Assembly: GCA_012520015.1 (NCBI GenBank)
Contig: JAAYPD010000054.1
Coordinates: 1-11,041, forward strand
DNA: 11,041 nucleotides
Source of the DNA: Methanomicrobiales archaeon
Lineage (GTDB): Archaea > Halobacteriota > Methanomicrobia > Methanomicrobiales > Methanospirillaceae
Direction of reading: 5' to 3'
Shown: one piece after another, positions 1 to 6,010 of the stretch
How the letters are laid out: the number at the start of each line of letters is the position of its first letter
Position numbering within the stretch: the first letter of the stretch is position 1
Notes under the pieces: generated by a model
Told to the model about the DNA's origin: nothing
Databases searched by the model: none
Seen by the model: only the letters and a program-made list of their open reading frames with translations
Made by a program: the position numbers and the translations under genes

Positions 1-136
1 ACAAACCGACGTCAACATTTGCCCGAAACATCATACCTGCAATATTTCAACTTCATTCCCTGTCCGGGGGGGACAATGGAAGATAGTGTAAATATTGCAG
101 GTATGATGTTTCGGGCAAATGTTGACGTCGGTTTGT
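1..136. repeat. 47-bp perfect inverted repeat at window edge
   Basis: Bases 1-47 are the exact reverse complement of bases 90-136, separated by a 42-base spacer. The spacer is itself weakly self-complementary around a run of seven Gs (66-72), so the whole stretch behaves like one imperfect hairpin centred near 68. The right arm encodes the start of a PAS domain that continues smoothly downstream, so it looks native; the left arm gives no PAS-like protein. A repeat this long, ending exactly at the window edge, suggests a fold-back or chimeric assembly end, although a real genomic inverted repeat cannot be excluded. Confidence 0.9.
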
Positions 137-1773
137 CAATCACTTATGCAGACGGGGGAGCAAGGGAAGTATGTGGTTATACTCCGCATGAACTGGTAGA
201 GACGGGGCATATCTCCCTGCCAGATCTTATTCAGCCAGAGGAGAGGGAAAGGGTCAGGAAAACCATCCAGGAGGGGCTTGATAATAAAAGATCCTTTATT
301 ATTTATACCGGGCTTCATGTAAAGGACCGGTCAAAAGCGGAAGGTATCATTGTCGGGTCAGGGGTGTTTAACAGCCCGCTCTCATTGTCAGGACTTGAAG
401 GTTATATCATCAGGATTTTCAGTCATCATGTCCCGGAATGTGAGACCGGTTTATTGTCACAGGAGACATGTCTGCAGCTTCTCTCTCATACAGGAGAACT
501 TGTCGCGCTTTTGAATTCTGATGGCCAGATCTCTTATATAACTCCTTCGGTAACTGGTATCCTTGGTTATGAACCTGGGGCAATTACCGGGCTTTTATTC
601 ACTCACCTTCTGCCTGACGAGGAGCATAAAAGGTTTGAAGAGTTTAAGGCAAGGGCATATTCAGGAGGGGGAAGCACCGCAAAATTTCATGTAAACTTAC
701 CTGAAGGACAGGTAAAGACACTTTTAATAAGGCTTTTTAAGCCTCCAGGGATGGACGGGATGATTCTCAGTGCCACGAAGACCGATGAACAACAGGAGAT
801 TTCGCATGGATATGATAACCTGTACCATGATCTCTTCTTACGAAATCCTGTCCCTGCTATCATCACGACTGCTTCAGATCTTCGGATCGTTGAGATGAAC
901 CAGGCTGCATCGGCATATGCATCATCGTACTCTGCTCCTGGACAGACCGGGGCTGATCTTAGAGAAAGTGGCCTTATCAGCCCTGCTGTGATTGAACAGG
1001 TGAGGGAAGGTCTGACAATCGCCGGACAGGTAGATCTGCCTGATGACAGTTCAGGGCCTGGCCGGGTAAGGATTGTTGCACGCGAGATACAAACCGGAGA
1101 TAAGGAGCTTATCATCTGGACGATAAACCCTGTAAAAGAGACCGGCTCTGAACCGGTCCAGGATACCGGCCCTGAATCCAGGGATTTCAGGCATACACAT
1201 ATCTCACTCCTTCAGATTGTAAAGAATGTGATGAGCAGGTTATACCTTACTGATACTGCAGAGCCTGAACATGATCTCAGGTATGGCAAGATCCTTCTTG
1301 AGTCTGTGTTGCAGCTTTATGAGGCAGGTGGAGGCAGGGGGACAGGGGTTCAGTTATGCAGGCATATCCGTCTTGTCATCGGATGCATCACAGAAGATTT
1401 CAAAGATGATATGCAGGATATTGAGATAGTCATCTCATGCGATATCGAAGATCGCATCAGAGAAAAACATGCCACAATTCTTGGTATTATAACCGGGGAA
1501 GCCATACTGAACGCTATCAGGCATGCTTTTAATCCAGGTCAGGCAGGGCGTATAGAGCTCTCTGTTCTCCGTGAAGAGGACTGGTATATCTTCCAGGTCC
1601 AGGACAGTGGGAGAGGATTTCCAGAGTCGCTTATAAGAACCAGGGATTCATCTTCCGGGCTTGCTATCATTGAAGACCTTGCAATGGAACTTTCTGGGAC
1701 CATGACTCTTACAAATGATGGTGGTGCGGTTGTCAGGGTCATCTTCCCTGCCTTAGACAATAGCGAAGTATAA
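76..1773 (+). CDS. Soluble multi-PAS sensor histidine kinase
   Basis: Probable cytoplasmic sensor histidine kinase of 565 residues with no membrane segment or signal peptide. Numbered from ATG 76, three PAS-type sensor domains lie at roughly 9-118, 137-236 and 254-352. They are followed by a HisKA_2-like dimerisation helix (about 370-415) and a C-terminal HATPase_c domain with an N box (E-A-I-L-N-A-I around N479), a DSGRG ATP-lid motif (D510-G514) and a GL motif near 528. The phospho-accepting His is not certain: the usual E-I-H-H-R-x-K-N-N motif reads R-H-T-H-I-S-L-L-Q-I-V-K-N (H373 or H375). No receiver domain is attached and no response regulator lies nearby, so its partner must be elsewhere. 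A TTG at 19 would lengthen the protein by 19 residues, but that part lies in the suspect left arm of the inverted repeat, so the ATG after the G run was chosen. The true N terminus could lie outside the window. Confidence 0.85.
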   Translation: MEDSVNIAGMMFRANVDVGLSITYADGGAREVCGYTPHELVETGHISLPDLIQPEERERVRKTIQEGLDNKRSFIIYTGLHVKDRSKAEGIIVGSGVFNSPLSLSGLEGYIIRIFSHHVPECETGLLSQETCLQLLSHTGELVALLNSDGQISYITPSVTGILGYEPGAITGLLFTHLLPDEEHKRFEEFKARAYSGGGSTAKFHVNLPEGQVKTLLIRLFKPPGMDGMILSATKTDEQQEISHGYDNLYHDLFLRNPVPAIITTASDLRIVEMNQAASAYASSYSAPGQTGADLRESGLISPAVIEQVREGLTIAGQVDLPDDSSGPGRVRIVAREIQTGDKELIIWTINPVKETGSEPVQDTGPESRDFRHTHISLLQIVKNVMSRLYLTDTAEPEHDLRYGKILLESVLQLYEAGGGRGTGVQLCRHIRLVIGCITEDFKDDMQDIEIVISCDIEDRIREKHATILGIITGEAILNAIRHAFNPGQAGRIELSVLREEDWYIFQVQDSGRGFPESLIRTRDSSSGLAIIEDLAMELSGTMTLTNDGGAVVRVIFPALDNSEV

Positions 1774-1782
1774 TAGCGAAGT
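1760..1782 (+). repeat. Short direct repeat over the kinase stop codon
   Basis: The ten bases atagcgaagt occur twice, at 1760-1769 and 1773-1782, flanking the TAA stop of the kinase gene. It looks like a small tandem slip duplication and has no evident function. Confidence 0.6.
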
Positions 1783-1792
1783 CTAAACCCCA

Positions 1793-1803
1793 ACCTTTTT
1801 ATG
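1793..1803 (+). promoter_or_regulatory. Possible TATA box for the flavoprotein gene
   Basis: The AT-rich stretch cctttttatga lies about 26 bases before the ATG at 1826. With normal archaeal TATA spacing, transcription would begin at or very near the start codon. No Shine-Dalgarno sequence is visible before this ATG, which fits a leaderless message. This is inferred from spacing and composition only. Confidence 0.4.
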
Positions 1804-1825
1804 ATACCAAAGAAATTCAAGTACC

Positions 1826-2230
1826 ATGACTGTACTTACTGAAGAAATGCAAATAGCATTTAAAGCTGTCAAGGTATTTCCCCTGGCAACGGCATCAAAA
1901 TCAGGAATCCCTAATGTGGTACCCATGGCTTCTGTCTTTTTAATCGATGAAAAGACGATATGGATCGGGGATAATTTCATGCAGAAAACCCTCGCAAATG
2001 TCCTTGAAAATCCCAAAGCTGCTCTATACGTATATGGTGCGGGTGCCAAGGGATGTCTCCAGATAAAGGCGGATGTTACTGTAAAGACCAGTGGCGAGGA
2101 ACATGCGAAGATGAAGGCTATGATCCAGGAGAAAAAGCCCAACCTTCCGGCAAAATCACTTCTCATACTAAAAATTACTGAGGTTTATGAGTGTATGCCC
2201 GGGACTGAGGCTGGAAAACAGATCGGATGA
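1826..2230 (+). CDS. Pyridoxamine 5'-phosphate oxidase-like flavoprotein
   Basis: A 134-residue protein of the PNPOx-like split beta-barrel fold. The family signature is the N-terminal run F-P-L-A-T-A-S-K-x-G-I-P-N-V-V-P (residues about 18-33), followed by a strand with I-W-I-G-D and then the helix K-T-L-A-N-V-L-E-N-P-K-A-A-L, typical of small FMN-binding members. Such proteins usually act as dimers that bind FMN, or sometimes F420 or haem, at the interface. The short length and absence of the C-terminal PNPOx dimerisation region argue against true pyridoxamine-phosphate oxidase activity. The substrate is unknown; a redox or flavin-carrying role is the safest call. It lies 52 bases after the kinase gene and 112 bases before sufC, so it is probably transcribed alone. 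No signal peptide or membrane segment is seen. Confidence 0.85.
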   Translation: MTVLTEEMQIAFKAVKVFPLATASKSGIPNVVPMASVFLIDEKTIWIGDNFMQKTLANVLENPKAALYVYGAGAKGCLQIKADVTVKTSGEEHAKMKAMIQEKKPNLPAKSLLILKITEVYECMPGTEAGKQIG

Positions 2231-2289
2231 AATTTGTAAAGAGAATGACTGGATAAGATAATGAAGGGATTATTGCAGGATGAAATCCA

Positions 2290-2306
2290 CCTGTGAGTTT
2301 CACAGG
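2290..2306. promoter_or_regulatory. 17-base palindrome upstream of the SufC-type gene
   Basis: CCTGTGA-gtt-TCACAGG is a perfect 7-bp inverted repeat with a three-base centre, 36 bases before the sufC-like ATG. No T run follows it, so it is a weak terminator candidate. Its size and place suit an operator for a dimeric regulator of the downstream gene. No regulator gene is next to it, so function is inferred from position only. Confidence 0.4.
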
Positions 2307-2342
2307 AATGACCATTTGTGATTAATAAAGGTACAATAATAA

Positions 2343-3080
2343 ATGCTCCACATTAAAGATCTGCATGCAGAAATTGGCGGTAAGGAGATTTTGCATGGTA
2401 TCTCGCTTCATATCGAACCTGGTGAGACTCATGTCCTGATGGGGCCTAATGGTTCTGGAAAATCCACCCTTCTTATGTGCATCATGGGTTTTGATGCATA
2501 CAAGATTACCAAAGGGTCAATAATTTTCAACGGGGATGATGTGACTCATCTTCCGGTTCATGAAAGGGCCAGGCTTGGCATTGGTATCATGTTTCAGCGT
2601 CCTCCATCAATCCCGGGTCTTAAACTTGGCAAGATGCTTGAAGTGATAAGTCCGGGAAAAAACCCTGAAGAGGTCGGGGCTGCTGTAAAAAAGATGAACA
2701 TGGATGAGTTTGTCAACAGGGATATCAACCTTGGTTTTTCCGGAGGGGAGATTAAGCGAAGTGAGATTTTGCAGATGATGATCCAGGATCCCCAGTTCAT
2801 AATGCTTGATGAGCCTGAAAGCGGGGTGGACCTTGAGAATATTCATCTCATGGGAGAGTCGATATCAAAGCTGCTTCAAAAGAACCAGCGATTTGTAAAC
2901 CGGAAGAACAGCGGTCTTGTCATCACCCATACCGGTTATATCCTTGACTACCTTGACGTGGATAAAGGGCATGTGATGATAAACGGAGAGTTCAAATGCC
3001 ATGGCAATCCACGCGAGATTCTCAAACTTATCAAGGAGAAGGGATACAAGGAATGCCTGAGATGTGCTAAAATCCCCTGA
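2343..3080 (+). CDS. sufC: SufC-type Fe-S cluster assembly ATPase
   Basis: A 245-residue ABC-type ATPase matching SufC, the cytoplasmic ATPase that drives the SufB(D) scaffold in Fe-S cluster assembly. Visible motifs are Walker A GPNGSGKST (34-42), Q-loop Q85 in M-F-Q-R-P-P, the ABC signature F-S-G-G-E (132-136), Walker B F-I-M-L-D-E-P (152-158) and the switch histidine H196 in I-T-H-T-G. The E-I-K-R-S-E text after the signature and the ESGVD after Walker B are SufC-like rather than transporter-like. The tail ends with C-L-R-C (C238, C241), a CxxC pair of unknown role. No membrane-domain gene is adjacent, and no sufB or sufD follows: the next gene, in close series, is an ADP-ribosylglycohydrolase. 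The partner scaffold must be encoded elsewhere, or this paralogue has another role. The start ATG follows an AAAGG-type sequence about 10 bases upstream. Confidence 0.85.
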   Translation: MLHIKDLHAEIGGKEILHGISLHIEPGETHVLMGPNGSGKSTLLMCIMGFDAYKITKGSIIFNGDDVTHLPVHERARLGIGIMFQRPPSIPGLKLGKMLEVISPGKNPEEVGAAVKKMNMDEFVNRDINLGFSGGEIKRSEILQMMIQDPQFIMLDEPESGVDLENIHLMGESISKLLQKNQRFVNRKNSGLVITHTGYILDYLDVDKGHVMINGEFKCHGNPREILKLIKEKGYKECLRCAKIP

Positions 3081-3115
3081 TTTTTTTGAGAGTGAATTAT
3101 TCACCCGGAGCCAGG

Positions 3116-4018
3116 ATGATGCTTGGCATTGCTCTTGGCGATTCATATGGTGCACCGTTTGAGAACCTGTCTTATAAGGATGCAATAACCAGATTAAAAA
3201 CCCATGGGCTTAAGCCAGGCAGGTATACAGATGATACCCAGCAGGCCCTCGCTATTGCAGAGATTATAATATCAGGAGAGGAGATGTCGGCTCCTGCCTT
3301 TGCACGTTCTTTTTTTAACTCTTATGCAAGGGATCCAAGACCAGGGTATTCTAAAATGACGCTTGAGATGCTTTCCTCGCCTGATCCGGAAGCATTTCTT
3401 CGCAGCATTCCTGATGAAGTAAGAAGAGAGAGGAAGACTGATGGTGCAGCCATGAGAGCTCCTCCTGTCGGTTTTCTTCCGGATAAAAAGAGAGTAACAG
3501 AGACTGCAATCTTAAGCGCTTCAATCACTCATGGTCACCAGGATGCTGTAACGGCGGCCTGCATGATAGCCCTGCTGGCTCATCAGCGTCTGTACCATAA
3601 GACCAGGTTTAGTGAACTTTGGGCATCGGTCCGTGATGATGTTGATATTGCAGACCCTGATACCATCTCATGGTTAGACCATTGTGCCGCGTCTGTCCTC
3701 CCAGACCACGAACTTCTGCTTGGGGAGTATGCGTCTTATGGTGTTCCATATACTGACTCAAGGATCTTTCTTGGAGCAGTAGTATTCCTTCTGACAAGGT
3801 TTGGGGATGATCCATGCAGGCTTCTTACCGGTGCGATCAGTCTTGGGGGAGATACTGATACTGTTGCGGCTGTAGTGATGGGTATCGCTCTTGCCAGGGG
3901 AGCGGAGGAGAGCAGGATATGGGAACTTGCAGAAGAGATAGAAGACGGACCATATGGAAAAAAATACCTTGTGTCTGTCGGAGATGCCCTGTCGGAAAGG
4001 TATAACCTGGTCAACTGA
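3116..4018 (+). CDS. ADP-ribosylglycohydrolase (DraG-type) family protein
   Basis: A 300-residue, probably cytoplasmic enzyme of the DraG/ARH family, which removes ADP-ribose from modified proteins or small molecules using a two-metal (Mg or Mn) centre. Key signatures are the first-helix L-G-I-A-L-G-D-S-Y-G-A-P, the metal-binding T-D-D-T (38-41), the D-G-A-A-M-R-A-P-P loop, T-H-G-H in the middle, and G-G-D-T-D-T-V-A near the C terminus (D246, D248). All expected metal ligands appear present. GGAG at 3107-3110 sits five bases before ATG 3116 and eight before ATG 3119, and many family members begin M-L-G-x-I-x-G-D, so 3116 was chosen; TTG 3086 or GTG 3092 would add 8-10 residues. It starts just after sufC and is probably cotranscribed with it. 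No ADP-ribosyltransferase gene (such as draT) is nearby, so the target is unknown. Confidence 0.88.
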   Translation: MMLGIALGDSYGAPFENLSYKDAITRLKTHGLKPGRYTDDTQQALAIAEIIISGEEMSAPAFARSFFNSYARDPRPGYSKMTLEMLSSPDPEAFLRSIPDEVRRERKTDGAAMRAPPVGFLPDKKRVTETAILSASITHGHQDAVTAACMIALLAHQRLYHKTRFSELWASVRDDVDIADPDTISWLDHCAASVLPDHELLLGEYASYGVPYTDSRIFLGAVVFLLTRFGDDPCRLLTGAISLGGDTDTVAAVVMGIALARGAEESRIWELAEEIEDGPYGKKYLVSVGDALSERYNLVN

Positions 4019-4039
4019 TAAACCTGGGCATTGGCGGTT

Positions 4040-4324
4040 TTATAAGAAGATAAAGATTAAGGCCATGATGGCCAGGATTATTATTACTGCTCCGCCGATT
4101 ATTACTTCTTTCTTCTTGTAAAACGGAACACCTGAAGACAAAACAGGTTTTTTCGATAATGTGGATCTTTTCTTACCCGGAGCTCCTGATTGTTTCCAAC
4201 CGGCAAGATTTTTGCATGCATGATTGAAGGGAAGCCGGTGTTCAGGACAGAATGTTCCTTTACAGTAATTACAGGTAAATGCAGAGCTGCCAGATATCTC
4301 TCTGCCACAGATTTCGCATTTCAT
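4040..4324 (-). CDS. AN1-type zinc-finger protein with C-terminal membrane anchor
   Basis: A 94-residue protein. Residues 3-37 form an AN1-type double zinc finger with ligands C3, C6, C18, C21, C26, H29, H35 and C37, spaced as in the zf-AN1 family. A basic Ser/Lys-rich linker follows (about 45-68), then one hydrophobic segment (about 71-94) reaching the very C terminus, preceded by K-K-K. It would sit as a tail-anchored protein with the finger in the cytoplasm. AN1 fingers are best known from eukaryotic stress and ubiquitin-linked proteins; the archaeal role is unknown. An upstream ATG at 4357 adds 11 residues, but it overlaps the likely TATA region, so the ATG just before the finger was chosen. 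The gene converges with the ADP-ribosylglycohydrolase gene, 21 bases apart. Confidence 0.8.
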   Translation of the reverse strand: MKCEICGREISGSSAFTCNYCKGTFCPEHRLPFNHACKNLAGWKQSGAPGKKRSTLSKKPVLSSGVPFYKKKEVIIGGAVIIILAIMALIFIFL

Positions 4325-4355
4325 GATCAGGGTTCCGAAATTATTTTCTAATATC

Positions 4356-4374
4356 ATTAAAATAAATTTTTAAA
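4356..4374 (-). promoter_or_regulatory. Probable TATA region for the AN1 zinc-finger gene
   Basis: An AT-only stretch (minus strand: tttaaaaatttattttaa) is centred about 40 bases before the chosen ATG at 4324. With standard TATA spacing the message would start near 4338, leaving a leader of about 14 bases. Composition and spacing are the only evidence. Confidence 0.4.
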
Positions 4375-4400
4375 ACTGTTATAATGATCGCATGAGTAGG

Positions 4401-4481
4401 ATGCAAATATCTAATAAGAAGCATTATCGGATGGAAAAAATGAAGCTGTTAAATAACCTGCAAATGGGTAAAAAAACATAG
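4401..4481 (+). other. Doubtful 26-codon ORF in the 4358-4612 gap
   Basis: An ATG at 4401, preceded by AGG, opens a 26-codon lysine-rich frame (M-Q-I-S-N-K-K-H-Y-R...) that stops at 4479-4481, only 12 bases before a terminator-like hairpin. There is no recognisable domain and the length is well within chance. It is listed because ORF plus hairpin could mark a short independent transcript. Confidence 0.15.
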
Positions 4482-4493
4482 CACCAGGACCGT

Positions 4494-4535
4494 GGCCTTG
4501 AAAGTTGGGAACAAGGTCGTGACTACTTTTTATTT
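4494..4535 (+). terminator. Hairpin followed by a T-rich run
   Basis: GGCCTTG (4494-4500) can pair with CAAGGTC (4512-4518) through one G-T wobble, leaving an 11-base loop, and a T-rich run follows from 4527. It could end a short plus-strand transcript from the gap. The same AT-rich run merges with the TATA region of the next gene, so its terminator role is uncertain. Confidence 0.35.
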
Positions 4536-4543
4536 TATATAAT
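4535..4543 (+). promoter_or_regulatory. TATA box upstream of the 13-residue-repeat protein
   Basis: ttatataat is the strongest TATA-like sequence in this gap; a start about 25 bases later would give a leader of roughly 45-50 bases. A second candidate, aatatacta at 4580-4588, would give an almost leaderless message at ATG 4613. No Shine-Dalgarno sequence precedes that ATG, which slightly favours the second. Confidence 0.4.
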
Positions 4544-4612
4544 ATTTTGGGGCTGGAACAAACCAAGTAAAACCAGGCAATATACTAATACTTCTCAGTC
4601 ATATTAACATTC

Positions 4613-4843
4613 ATGTTTGGAATGGATAAGATGGCAAAACAGTTCCTCTCCTCGCCAGAAGGCCAGAAGATGATCATGGACTTTATCTCATCACCAGATG
4701 GAATAAACATGATAAAAAACATGATCGGAACACAGGAAGGAAAAAAAGCGGTGGGCTCCATCATTAAAACCGCCCTTCCCGCAATGGGGATTGGCAGCGA
4801 AGAGATGGGCATCATCACCGGGATACTAAACAAAATCCTGTAA
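4613..4843 (+). CDS. Small conserved-looking protein with three 13-residue repeats
   Basis: A 76-residue protein of unknown function with no signal peptide or clear membrane segment. Residues 11-49 consist of three tandem 13-residue units: F-L-S-S-P-E-G-Q-K-M-I-M-D, F-I-S-S-P-D-G-I-N-M-I-K-N and M-I-G-T-Q-E-G-K-K-A-V-G-S. Each is a (S/T)-(P/Q)-(D/E)-G cap followed by an amphipathic stretch, suggesting short stacked helices. The C-terminal third (A-L-P-A-M-G-I-G-S-E-E-M-G-I-I-T-G-I-L) is hydrophobic but interrupted by Gly and acidic residues. The periodic structure argues for a real protein rather than a chance ORF. It stands alone: minus-strand AN1 gene upstream and a decayed region downstream. 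Starts at ATG 4622 or 4631 are also possible. Confidence 0.65.
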   Translation: MFGMDKMAKQFLSSPEGQKMIMDFISSPDGINMIKNMIGTQEGKKAVGSIIKTALPAMGIGSEEMGIITGILNKIL

Positions 4844-4860
4844 TATTCCCATCAAATTTT

Positions 4861-4962
4861 TCAGGACGGAGGACCGTCAGATATTATCTCCCCGTCACGA
4901 AGCGTTATGATCCTGTTAAAATATCTTTTATACCAGTCTTCGTGTGAGACCATGACGATCAT
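4861..4962 (-). pseudogene. C-terminal remnant of an ABC-transporter ATPase
   Basis: Read on the minus strand, this stretch gives M-I-V-M-V-S-H-E-D-W-Y-K-R-Y-F-N-R and then I-I-T-L-R-D-G-E-I-I-S-D-G before a TGA at 4861-4863. This is the end of a LolD/MacB-type ATPase: the (V)-V-M-V-(T/S)-H-E switch-histidine motif followed by the usual R-I-I-x-L-x-D-G-x-I strand. Everything upstream is gone: the frame meets a stop three codons before the first Met, and no Walker A, signature or Walker B follows in any nearby frame. About 33 codons survive of a normal 220-230. It is a relic of a deleted export system; no permease gene remains in the window. Confidence 0.7.
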
Positions 4963-4968
4963 ATAGAC

Positions 4969-5067
4969 TTATCTCTTCGGTCCGGACTTTGCTTTATCCC
5001 TGACGCTGATCTTCCAGATCAATATACCTGGAATAACACTCCCTTCTGTGAGGAGGTAAACCACCTC
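4969..5067 (-). pseudogene. Unidentified C-terminal coding remnant
   Basis: Directly upstream (minus strand) of the ATPase relic, a stop-to-stop frame reads E-V-V-Y-L-L-T-E-G-S-V-I-P-G-I-L-I-W-K and ends with a basic tail (K-I-S-V-R-D-K-A-K-S-G-P-K-R) and TAA. It has no start codon and resembles the last hydrophobic stretch and basic end of a membrane-associated protein. The family is not recognised. Its contact with the ATPase relic suggests one decayed operon, but 32 codons is short and chance cannot be excluded. Confidence 0.3.
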
Positions 5068-5117
5068 TCAATGCATAAACACTACCAAATTCTATATCTG
5101 GGTATATAACTAAAAAC

Positions 5118-5334
5118 ATGGAACCAGCCATAAACGAGAGCCTTAACTGATATTCTCTCTGTTGATACACTGACCATCTTCACGACAATCTGCATGGCAC
5201 TATGGTCAGGCTGGATTGTATACCTTAACCGGACGGAGGCAGTACTTTGGTACGGGGCCACCACATTAAACCTGATAAGTCTCTCACTTGTGAGTTTATG
5301 GACCGAAATACTGCAAAAAATAAAAATCTTCTGA
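5118..5334 (+). pseudogene. Two-helix membrane microprotein split by one extra base
   Basis: ATG 5118 reads M-E-P-A-I-N-E-S-L-N and hits TGA. In the next frame the text continues T-D-I-L-S-V-D-T-L-T-I-F and runs to TGA at 5332-5334. Removing one A from the AA in ...cttaactgat... (near 5147) joins them into one 71-residue protein with two hydrophobic segments (about 16-37 and 43-61) and a basic end, K-I-K-I-F. The family is not recognised. The TATA-like run at 5088-5097 is at a fitting distance from the ATG. Either the gene is broken by a one-base insertion or the base is a sequencing error; a programmed frameshift is less likely since no slippery run is seen. It converges with the TMEM175-like pair, 34 bases away. 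Confidence 0.45.
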
Positions 5335-5368
5335 TTGTACTGATTAAATTCCTGTCTTTTGGAGATTT

Positions 5369-6010
5369 TTAATTGTAAATCCTGTTTGCATACCTTACAC
5401 AAAACAGGATTGGAAAGAGATATAAAAACATTATAGGAATGGCTGCAAAGGAAATATTTGACCCATCGATAATAATTCCAGCCAGCGCCGTTACTGGTAA
5501 GACTATTATCCGGCTGGACAGGTTTTTCACATACTCTGCAGAACTGTCTTTTCGAATTATCTCCGGGGTTCTGTATGCATATGTCCATAAAAAGGACAGT
5601 ATCAGCCCGCAGATCAGGATGTTTGTATGAAAGAGCATTCCATATGGGACCGGTTCATCTGAAATTGCCCATATGAGGGATGTAAGTGGAATGAACAGGA
5701 TTGATAAAAGGAAGGCAAAGACCGTATATAATGTAATTCTGTCCACTAACCTGACATTTCGCATTATCTCAAATGAGAGGATGTAAAAGACCGCAAGCAG
5801 TATAAATGTAAAGATAAAACTGATTCCGTCGAATAATACTGTTAAGAAAAATTCTACAAGAAGACCGATGTTTTCCACGATCTCACCAGATGGGAGCGGG
5901 ATATTGTTCTTCACGATTAGGGTCATTGCAAAAGCAAAGATTCCATTCATCAGGATCTCAAGCATGTCCTGTGGGACCGGTCCTGCACATGAAGGATTAT
6001 CCGTTGTCAT
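5369..6010 (-). CDS. TMEM175/DUF1211-like membrane protein (second of pair)
   Basis: A 213-residue integral membrane protein with about six hydrophobic segments, the size and topology of prokaryotic TMEM175 (DUF1211), a family with members shown to be potassium-selective channels. The first helix reads L-M-N-G-I-F-A-F-A-M-T-L-I-V, close to the family's F-S-D-G-x-F-A-I-A-x-T-L-L-V, but the hallmark F-S-D is L-M-N. Later segments R-L-V-D-R-I-T-L-Y and L-L-S-I-L-F-I-P-L-T-S-L also fit. Start ATG 6010 lies three bases after GGGGAG and overlaps the last 14 bases of the upstream paralogue, so the two are translated as a coupled pair. The longer frame from 6073 was rejected because it runs through the upstream gene. 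Channel activity is inference from the family. Confidence 0.7.
   Translation of the reverse strand: MTTDNPSCAGPVPQDMLEILMNGIFAFAMTLIVKNNIPLPSGEIVENIGLLVEFFLTVLFDGISFIFTFILLAVFYILSFEIMRNVRLVDRITLYTVFAFLLSILFIPLTSLIWAISDEPVPYGMLFHTNILICGLILSFLWTYAYRTPEIIRKDSSAEYVKNLSSRIIVLPVTALAGIIIDGSNISFAAIPIMFLYLFPILFCVRYANRIYN

Noticed and set aside
19..75. TTG-initiated extension of the kinase
   Set aside because: These codons fall in the left arm and spacer of the inverted repeat and show no domain continuity, so they are probably not native.
687..1115. 142-codon minus-strand ORF within the kinase gene
   Set aside because: Antisense shadow of PAS domains 2 and 3; no supporting signals.
1783..2166. 127-codon minus-strand ORF
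   Set aside because: Antisense to the PNPOx-like gene, which has a clear family signature.
2290..2306. Palindrome as a transcription terminator for the flavoprotein gene
   Set aside because: No T run follows on either strand and it lies about 60 bases past the stop; an operator role fits better.
5082..5588. 168-codon minus-strand ORF
   Set aside because: It overlaps the end of the TMEM175-like gene in another frame and runs antisense to the frameshifted microprotein; composition is not protein-like.
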